From assembly GCA_964489835.1 (NCBI GenBank), contig CAZBBC010000045.1, positions 1 to 28,538 on the forward strand: a stretch of DNA of 28,538 bases, read 5' to 3'. The stretch is from CAZBBC01 sp964489835 (GTDB taxonomy: Bacteria; Calditrichota; Calditrichia; JAJRVZ01). Under the pieces are notes generated by a model. It worked only from the letters and a program-made list of their open reading frames with translations. It was not told the origin of the DNA and searched no databases. Positions 24,115 to 28,538 of the stretch are shown in pieces. The position numbers and the translations under genes were made by a program. The first letter of the stretch is position 1. Every line of letters begins with the position of its first letter.

Positions 24115-25275
24115 TCAGAATTTTGCTTTCAGGTTTCTGATGATGTTCAGTGCTTCCGCACCGGAGACAGGTCCCAGGGGTTTAAACGTACCATCTTCAA
24201 ATCCGGGCATAATTCCTCTGGAAGAGACAAGCATAACAGAATTGAAAATAGGCGATGTATTGAGCACATCGGCAAAAGTCGAGGTACTCCCAAAAAATTG
24301 CGTTTCAAGCCCCTGATCATCATAGGCTTTGACCATAAAATGCTCTATTAGTTTGGCGTACTCTGCCCGGTTCACTTTTTTATCCGGCTGGAAACTACCA
24401 TCGGGGTATTTTTCAATAATACCCGTTTGCAGCGATTGATCTATGAATGACCGTGCCCAATGATTATTCGGTACATCGGAGGCAAGTTCTTCCGGACCTG
24501 TTTTTTTCTCTTCCTTTTTACCCATAATTCCACCATCCGGTGACTTAAATCCGATAGCATCCTGACGTTTCGATTTACGGAAGATTTTTTCCAGGGGAAG
24601 TTCGGTGACAAATAATACGGCCACATCCGCCCTGGTTACTTCTTTCTGTTTAGCAATTTTACGTAATTCCGGGCTTTGCCCGGCAACAGCAGCCTGATAC
24701 TCAGCCAGGTCTTTTATGGCTTTACTCGCCTTTGTATTAGTATTATCGATTTCCAATATTTGCTGGTAAGTTGTCTGTGCATCTATATATTTTCCCCAAT
24801 CCTTAAAGGCTGTTCCCTTTTGATAGAGAGCGTCCATTCGCACCACTTTCTTATCAAACTTAGACGGTGAATCTTCGATATCATCCAGGGCATCATCGAA
24901 CTCGTCGATGGCATCTTCATATTCGCCTTGCGCTGCATACAACCGGCCGCGGGCTACGACAGCCGGAACCCAATCACCATCTTCACTTAGAGATTTATTG
25001 ATATTCTTCTCTGCTTCCGCGTAATTTTTTTGTTCGATCTGAACAACAGCAATACCTTCGTAAGCAGGACCAAAACTTGCCTTGAGGCTTTTTGCTTCAT
25101 TAAACTCCCGCAAGGCATTGACCAGGTCATCTTTATCCAGATATTTTTTCCCCTGTGTATAGTGGTATTCCGGGGTATCGAGAACTGATTCAGCCTTTCT
25201 TTCCTTTGGTCCACCACAAGCACTGAACAAAGCAACACCCAAAATCAAACTTAGAACCATTAATTTTTTAAGCAT
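24115..25275 (-). CDS. TPR and S-layer-homology (SLH) lipoprotein
   Basis: This protein has 386 residues from the ATG at 25275, chosen for its GGAGGG ribosome site and for a lipoprotein signal (LKKLMVLSLILGVALFSAC-GG). The frame continues upstream to 25350 without support. Residues 35-190 hold about four TPRs (YTQGKKYLDKDDLVNALREF, GRLYAAQGEYEDAIDEF). The C-terminal half has SLH motifs (NNHWARSFIDQSLQTGI, YPDGSFQPDKKVNRAEYAKL, GFEDGTFKPLGPVSGAEAL). SLH domains bind cell-wall or envelope polymers; with a lipid anchor it could bridge the outer membrane and peptidoglycan. The 141-bp gap before it is the longest in the operon. Confidence 0.9.
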   Translation of the reverse strand: MLKKLMVLSLILGVALFSACGGPKERKAESVLDTPEYHYTQGKKYLDKDDLVNALREFNEAKSLKASFGPAYEGIAVVQIEQKNYAEAEKNINKSLSEDGDWVPAVVARGRLYAAQGEYEDAIDEFDDALDDIEDSPSKFDKKVVRMDALYQKGTAFKDWGKYIDAQTTYQQILEIDNTNTKASKAIKDLAEYQAAVAGQSPELRKIAKQKEVTRADVAVLFVTELPLEKIFRKSKRQDAIGFKSPDGGIMGKKEEKKTGPEELASDVPNNHWARSFIDQSLQTGIIEKYPDGSFQPDKKVNRAEYAKLIEHFMVKAYDDQGLETQFFGSTSTFADVLNTSPIFNSVMLVSSRGIMPGFEDGTFKPLGPVSGAEALNIIRNLKAKF

Positions 25276-25416
25276 GGAATTACCCTCCGTATCTTTAAAA
25301 ACATTTTTTATCTTTTGTTTTTCTATTCTTCCTGTGATAATATCATTCACGACTGTATTATCCTGGATCTTGAGTTACTTTGCACGTATTGACCAGTAAA
25401 CCGACCAAACGATGAT

Positions 25417-26247
25417 TTAATCCAGAATAATCATTACCTGGCATTTTTCCATAAAATTGAGATTCTTCGCGGCCGCTAATACACCCTGGGCATCAGGATT
25501 ACTTATAACAATATCGGTACGGTTCGTTCCGGTGGCTTTAAGTCCTTTGATGATCAACGGATTATTGGTCACGCGCTCATTACTCTTGGCCCGGTTGATA
25601 TCCTTCTCATACCCGACCACACCGATCTGGACAGCATACTCCCGGCTTACATAGCCGCTACCGTATACTTCGTTTCCCTGTTCATCGAGAATTTTAGGTG
25701 CCATCGCAGGACGCAAACCCGATCCCCGGGCATCAACAATAAGCCCCGTGAATACACCCGATTGCTGCGGCAAAAAAGATTGATCAATTGGAAAATTCTG
25801 ACCAGGTATCATCGGACCACCCTGCTGCATAGGTAGCAGTGCATCTGCCAATACGCCACTGAGGGGAATTTCAACGTCAACTTCGACATCTCCGGTACTC
25901 ATATAACGGGTGTCCACAACTTTAAAATTTCTGACAACTCCGGACACTTGTGTATTTATAATATCGCTGGCAATCATTGCATTTTCAACGGTTGTTTCTG
26001 AATTGATTGCCATCCCCTTAACTGTTTCCAGTAAGTTACGCAGGGCAACTCTTTTTGCTGCTTCCAGAGCCCCGGCCCGTTGTGCTGCTAACGGCATCTT
26101 GGGATTTGGGGCACCTATACCGGTGGATTTAATGATCTGATCCTGCCAGTTAATCCCTCCCACATTAGCTACCTGTTGATAAACCTGAGCATTTAATCCA
26201 CATAAGAACACGAACATAACGACAATAACACATAGAATAATTTTCAT
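25417..26247 (-). CDS. LPP20/FlgP-like exported protein
   Basis: This protein has 276 residues from the ATG at 26247, chosen for its GGAGG ribosome site 7 nt upstream and the signal peptide KIILCVIVVMFVFLCGLNA. Residues about 50-155 resemble the LPP20 fold (AAQRAGALEAAKRVALRNLLETVKG, then VRNFKVVDTRYMSTGDVEVDVEIPLSG). The second part (VFTGLIVDARGSGLRPAMAPKI, GNEVYGSGYVSREYAVQIGVVGY, NPLIIKGL) is typical of longer LPP20-like proteins. Vibrio and Campylobacter FlgP, of this family, build outer-membrane discs around the flagellum, but those are lipoproteins and this one has no lipobox. It is first in the envelope gene block. Confidence 0.78.
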   Translation of the reverse strand: MKIILCVIVVMFVFLCGLNAQVYQQVANVGGINWQDQIIKSTGIGAPNPKMPLAAQRAGALEAAKRVALRNLLETVKGMAINSETTVENAMIASDIINTQVSGVVRNFKVVDTRYMSTGDVEVDVEIPLSGVLADALLPMQQGGPMIPGQNFPIDQSFLPQQSGVFTGLIVDARGSGLRPAMAPKILDEQGNEVYGSGYVSREYAVQIGVVGYEKDINRAKSNERVTNNPLIIKGLKATGTNRTDIVISNPDAQGVLAAAKNLNFMEKCQVMIILD

Positions 26248-26410
26248 ACCGGCCTCCAATAAAGTTAGCATAGATTATTTTATTTCATCGATTTTTGAAT
26301 AATTAAATGATAGATGGGCTAATAGTCTGTGATTTTCATCAATTGCGAGGATTTTAAAGCCCGGGATGTGATTTGTATCTCTTTGTAACATTATTTTCTT
26401 TAAAATTGTT

Positions 26411-26485
26411 TGGAGCGGGAGACGGGAGTTGAACCCGCGACGTCCAGCTTGGGAAGCTGACATTCTACCACTGAATTACTCCCGC
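26411..26485 (-). tRNA. tRNA-Gly(CCC)
   Basis: A full cloverleaf reads on the minus strand. The acceptor GCGGGAG/CTCCCGC is followed by discriminator U and an encoded CCA. The anticodon stem TCAGC/GCTGG encloses the loop TTCCCAA with anticodon CCC at positions 34-36. The T arm is CGGGTTCAACTCCCG. U73 fits bacterial glycine tRNAs. It reads GGG codons. It lies about 160 bp upstream of the LPP20-like gene on the same strand. Confidence 0.96.
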
Positions 26486-26513
26486 ATTTCGCCATATCGA
26501 ATATATTAGGAAA

Positions 26514-26542
26514 AATATAGAAGCGCCATGCATTAATGTCAA
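26514..26542 (-). promoter_or_regulatory. Sigma70-type promoter of tRNA-Gly
   Basis: On the minus strand a perfect -35 TTGACA (26537-26542) and a -10 TATATT (26514-26519) are separated by exactly 17 bp. Transcription would start near 26507, about 20 nt before the tRNA. Read-through could also serve the envelope genes downstream, as no clear terminator follows the tRNA. Confidence 0.8.
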
Positions 26543-26595
26543 GAAAAAAGATTAAAGGATTTTGATTTGAGAAGTATACACCAAACAACATCAAA

Positions 26596-26960
26596 AATCA
26601 GTATTCATCATTCCTTGTTCGATATTCAATCGGAAGAGACAAACTCCCCATTTCATATTAATGTAAATTTTATTACATTTTGATATTCAAAATAGAATAT
26701 ATTAAATAACCTGAATTATTCATACCCCAGCATATTGCTGCAAACAAAAAAAATAGTCCACGGATTATCCGTCGAAGCCGGATCAGGCGAAGACTGACAC
26801 GGATTTTCACGAATTAGAATAAATATTTCAATGTCAGAATAATAGAATTATTTTGAATCTCGAACAAGGATTAATCCCGCATAAAGTGCGGGACAGGCTG
26901 ATATTAGACTTCAGATTTTCAAACACTTCGCAAATCGTTAATCGGTGTTCCTTGTTCTTA
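26596..26960. repeat. Degenerate CGAACAAGGATTAA repeats in the 26543-27234 gap
   Basis: Three pieces of the repeat type forming the outer arms at 2343-2690 are present: minus-oriented near 26600-26631 (CATTCCTTGTTCGATATTCA), plus-oriented at about 26853-26876 (GAATCTCGAACAAGGATTAA) and minus-oriented at about 26936-26959 (CGTTAATCGGTGTTCCTTGT). A CACGGATTATCC...CACGGATTTTCACGAATT segment (26758-26816) is another dispersed repeat type, echoed at 11783-11801. No gene is convincing in the gap. Confidence 0.55.
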
Positions 26961-26992
26961 AATCAATTTAGCCTAATTTAGCGCATAATCGT

Positions 26993-27170
26993 ATCCTCGT
27001 AGAGGATAAATTATTGTAATAAATCGTGCAAAAACCAATACGCCATCCTCGTAGAGGATGCATTATTAGTGGTATTGGTAGATTTAATAAAAAATATTTA
27101 TTTTAATTTTTTTCAGCAAAATATATTGGCGCTTATACATTATCTGTAATTATTAATCCTCTACGAGGTT
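26993..27170. repeat. Three ATCCTC-GTA-GAGGAT hairpins
   Basis: Perfect palindromes lie at 26993-27007 and 27045-27059, 52 bp apart, with a third inverted and partly decayed copy at about 27156-27170 (AATCCTCTACGAGGTT). Linkers are A/T-rich, including ATAAATCGTGCAAAAACCAAT. The sequence differs from the GTCCC hairpins but the spacing and the GCAAAAAC linker are alike. They lie just upstream of the plus-strand lipoprotein gene. Confidence 0.7.
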
Positions 27171-27234
27171 AATTATCTAATTCATTCTAAAGGAATGAAA
27201 AGCGTCTAATGATAATTTAGCAAGTATAATTTTT

Positions 27235-28242
27235 ATGAAAAAGTATCTTTTTATTTTGTCCGTTTATCTCTTTATTGCCTGCTGGGACAGACAGGAGAAC
27301 GACATTACAGCACCGGAAATTCCAAATTACACTTTATCAGCAACCGTCGTTGACATCGACCTTAATGAACCACTGGCCGCAATCTCTGTAATTATTACTG
27401 CCGGGCAACTCAGTTATCCGGTTGCTTTTAATTCCGATACGCTCATAACAAATGACCAGGGGCAATTTTTTATTGAGAATCTGGTGATCGGAAACTATGA
27501 ATTAACCTTTCACAGAGATGGTCAACCAGTCCTTATTTACCGCTATTTTCAGGGCTATGAGGATAAAGATATAACGTTTAATCTTCCCTCAGTATATGAT
27601 ATCGAAAACGTTTTAGAAAATTATAATAATATCAAATTTACTGTTTTTGACGATCCGGTAAAAGAACAAATGAATGGATTAGCCCTGATCGAAACCCAAA
27701 ATGATTCTGAAGACAATATGCTGCAATTGGATCTTATCTTTGCCCATTGGACAGAAACTGATTCCTGGAAAATTCCCCTGAAAATCAATGATATCGGGCT
27801 GGTTAATCTATGTTATGGTTCGAATGCCATGAATTTTTTCCTTATGTACTCCGCCGACTCCAGTTTATTTAATTTTATACTTGATGATGGTATGATTTAT
27901 ACCGCCCATCATAAAAAACTATCATTTCCCGGTTTGGATGTTTACTGGTGGGATCACCGTTTGTACCTGGCATCCAAAGGCCTGATTAGCATTTACACGG
28001 ATGAGTCGATGGAATGGCAGCAGGAATTATTTTTTACAAATCCGGAGGCCTGGCTTACATCCATTTGTCGCGATAGCAGTTATTTTTGGATCTCGGATAT
28101 AAATGATCAATTTCTTTATCAATGTGATTTGGATTTAAACATTCTTAAGACCTATGCGCCGTTTTTCAAAAATCAACGAATGACGATCACTGATATGGCC
28201 ATGGATTCTAAGAGTAATATTTGGTTTGTGATACGGAAATAG
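27235..28242 (+). CDS. Lipoprotein of unknown function with carboxypeptidase-regulatory-like domain
   Basis: This is the only intact plus-strand gene, 335 residues. A lipoprotein signal is present (KKYLFILSVYLFIAC, lipobox LFIA-Cys16). Residues about 32-115 look like a CarboxypepD_reg/Ig-like beta-sandwich (SATVVDIDLNEPLAAISVII, DQGQFFIENLVIGNYELTF). The rest (120-335) is beta-rich, with aromatic and Asp/Trp motifs such as VYWWDHRLYLASKGLI and DSKSNIWFVIR that suggest propeller-like strands. It ends abruptly after one such strand, so a C-terminal truncation is possible. No Shine-Dalgarno is seen before the ATG; AAAGGAATG lies too far upstream. No function can be assigned. Confidence 0.8.
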   Translation: MKKYLFILSVYLFIACWDRQENDITAPEIPNYTLSATVVDIDLNEPLAAISVIITAGQLSYPVAFNSDTLITNDQGQFFIENLVIGNYELTFHRDGQPVLIYRYFQGYEDKDITFNLPSVYDIENVLENYNNIKFTVFDDPVKEQMNGLALIETQNDSEDNMLQLDLIFAHWTETDSWKIPLKINDIGLVNLCYGSNAMNFFLMYSADSSLFNFILDDGMIYTAHHKKLSFPGLDVYWWDHRLYLASKGLISIYTDESMEWQQELFFTNPEAWLTSICRDSSYFWISDINDQFLYQCDLDLNILKTYAPFFKNQRMTITDMAMDSKSNIWFVIRK

Positions 28243-28251
28243 GTAAATGAT

Positions 28252-28323
28252 AGGAATTGGGAATTAGTAATTCGGAACTGGTAATTGGGAATTGGGAACT
28301 CGGAATTGGTGATTAGGAATTGG
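28252..28323. repeat. Tandem GGAATTGGTAATT-type repeat
   Basis: Five to six imperfect units of GGAATTGG, GGAATTAG, GGAACTGG and GGTAATT follow each other directly after the lipoprotein stop codon. The array resembles slipped-strand simple repeats. No coding function is seen. Confidence 0.65.
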
Positions 28324-28397
28324 CTAAATTATTGGCTGTCATCCCGTAGGGATCTTCTAAAGTGTTGGTACTATTGAAAATGGCCTTAAAATAATTT

Positions 28398-28538
28398 GTT
28401 AGAAATTCCCCGCGAAGCGGAACGAAAAGAATTTTTTACTGTCTGAGCGAAGTGAGTTTAAAAAATTCAGTGAAGCAAGCGGAAGAATTTCTCCCATTTA
28501 TTTTACAGCCTTGATTTTTTGGTTCTTTTGTATCAAGT
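28398..28538. repeat. Palindromic repeat ending in CTTGATACAAAAGAACCAAA (minus strand)
   Basis: AGAAATTCCCCGCGAAGCGG at the left pairs with GCAAGCGGAAGAATTTCT at about 28474-28492, with inner arms GAATTTTTTA and TAAAAAATTC. A tail follows whose minus strand starts CTTGATACAAAAGAACC. This looks like a dispersed repeat reported as spurious short ORFs in related genomes, which is from memory and not checked. It runs off the window. Confidence 0.5.

Noticed and set aside
26275..26463. A 62-codon minus-strand open frame upstream of the LPP20-like gene
   Set aside because: Its first third overlaps tRNA-Gly, and it has no ribosome site for the long start. A shorter version from 26391 looks slightly protein-like but has no support beyond composition.

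Overview
The window is AT-rich bacterial chromosome. Almost everything is encoded on the minus strand, apart from one lipoprotein gene at the right end and one decayed gene. The HExxH metalloprotease at 16035-17663 ends in a type IX secretion-like C-terminal sorting domain. Together with the many signal-peptide and lipoprotein genes, this points to a diderm of the Fibrobacterota-Chlorobiota-Bacteroidota (FCB) superphylum, for example a Neomarinimicrobiota- or Calditrichota-like lineage. The phylum is an inference. The tRNA promoter (TTGACA, 17 bp, TATATT) is the ordinary sigma70 type.

Layout from left to right. 1-265: a truncated copy of a MITE-like element and a CTCTGCGTT repeat. 266-2185: an OPT-family oligopeptide transporter. 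2186-2722: a gap with three nested inverted repeats. 2723-5301: a tightly packed operon of a HAD phosphatase, a DNA methyltransferase fused to a degenerate staphylococcal-nuclease-like domain, and ThpR. 5302-5661: a C/G-run palindrome. 5662-12847: an eight-gene co-directional run. In transcription order it is a STAS protein, endonuclease V, a double-GAF histidine kinase, a histone-deacetylase-like amidohydrolase, a lipoprotein-type protein-isoaspartate methyltransferase, a site-2-like M50 protease, an unknown one-TM protein and Era. 12951-15092: a TPR lytic transglycosylase. 15093-16034: repeats. 16035-20271: a translationally coupled cluster of DUF512 radical-SAM protein, Der and the sorted metalloprotease. 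20272-21196: repeats and a broken DUF559 endonuclease-like gene.

21197-26247 is the most interesting block. It holds five exported proteins in one direction: LPP20/FlgP-like, SLH-TPR lipoprotein, FlgT-like, CsgG/FlgO-like and FecR-domain. Three of them resemble the FlgO-FlgP-FlgT proteins that build outer-membrane rings around some flagella, but no flagellar gene is visible here. This may be a non-flagellar envelope or surface assembly. 26411-26485 is tRNA-Gly(CCC) with a clear promoter. 26486-27234 is repeat-rich, 27235-28242 is a plus-strand lipoprotein, and 28243-28538 holds two more repeats.

The intergenic DNA is a dense patchwork of small palindromic repeats. They include a MITE-like element with about 12-bp terminal inverted repeats (three copies) and two families of paired hairpins with the same 52-53 bp spacing. 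No CRISPR array, rRNA or intact transposase was found.
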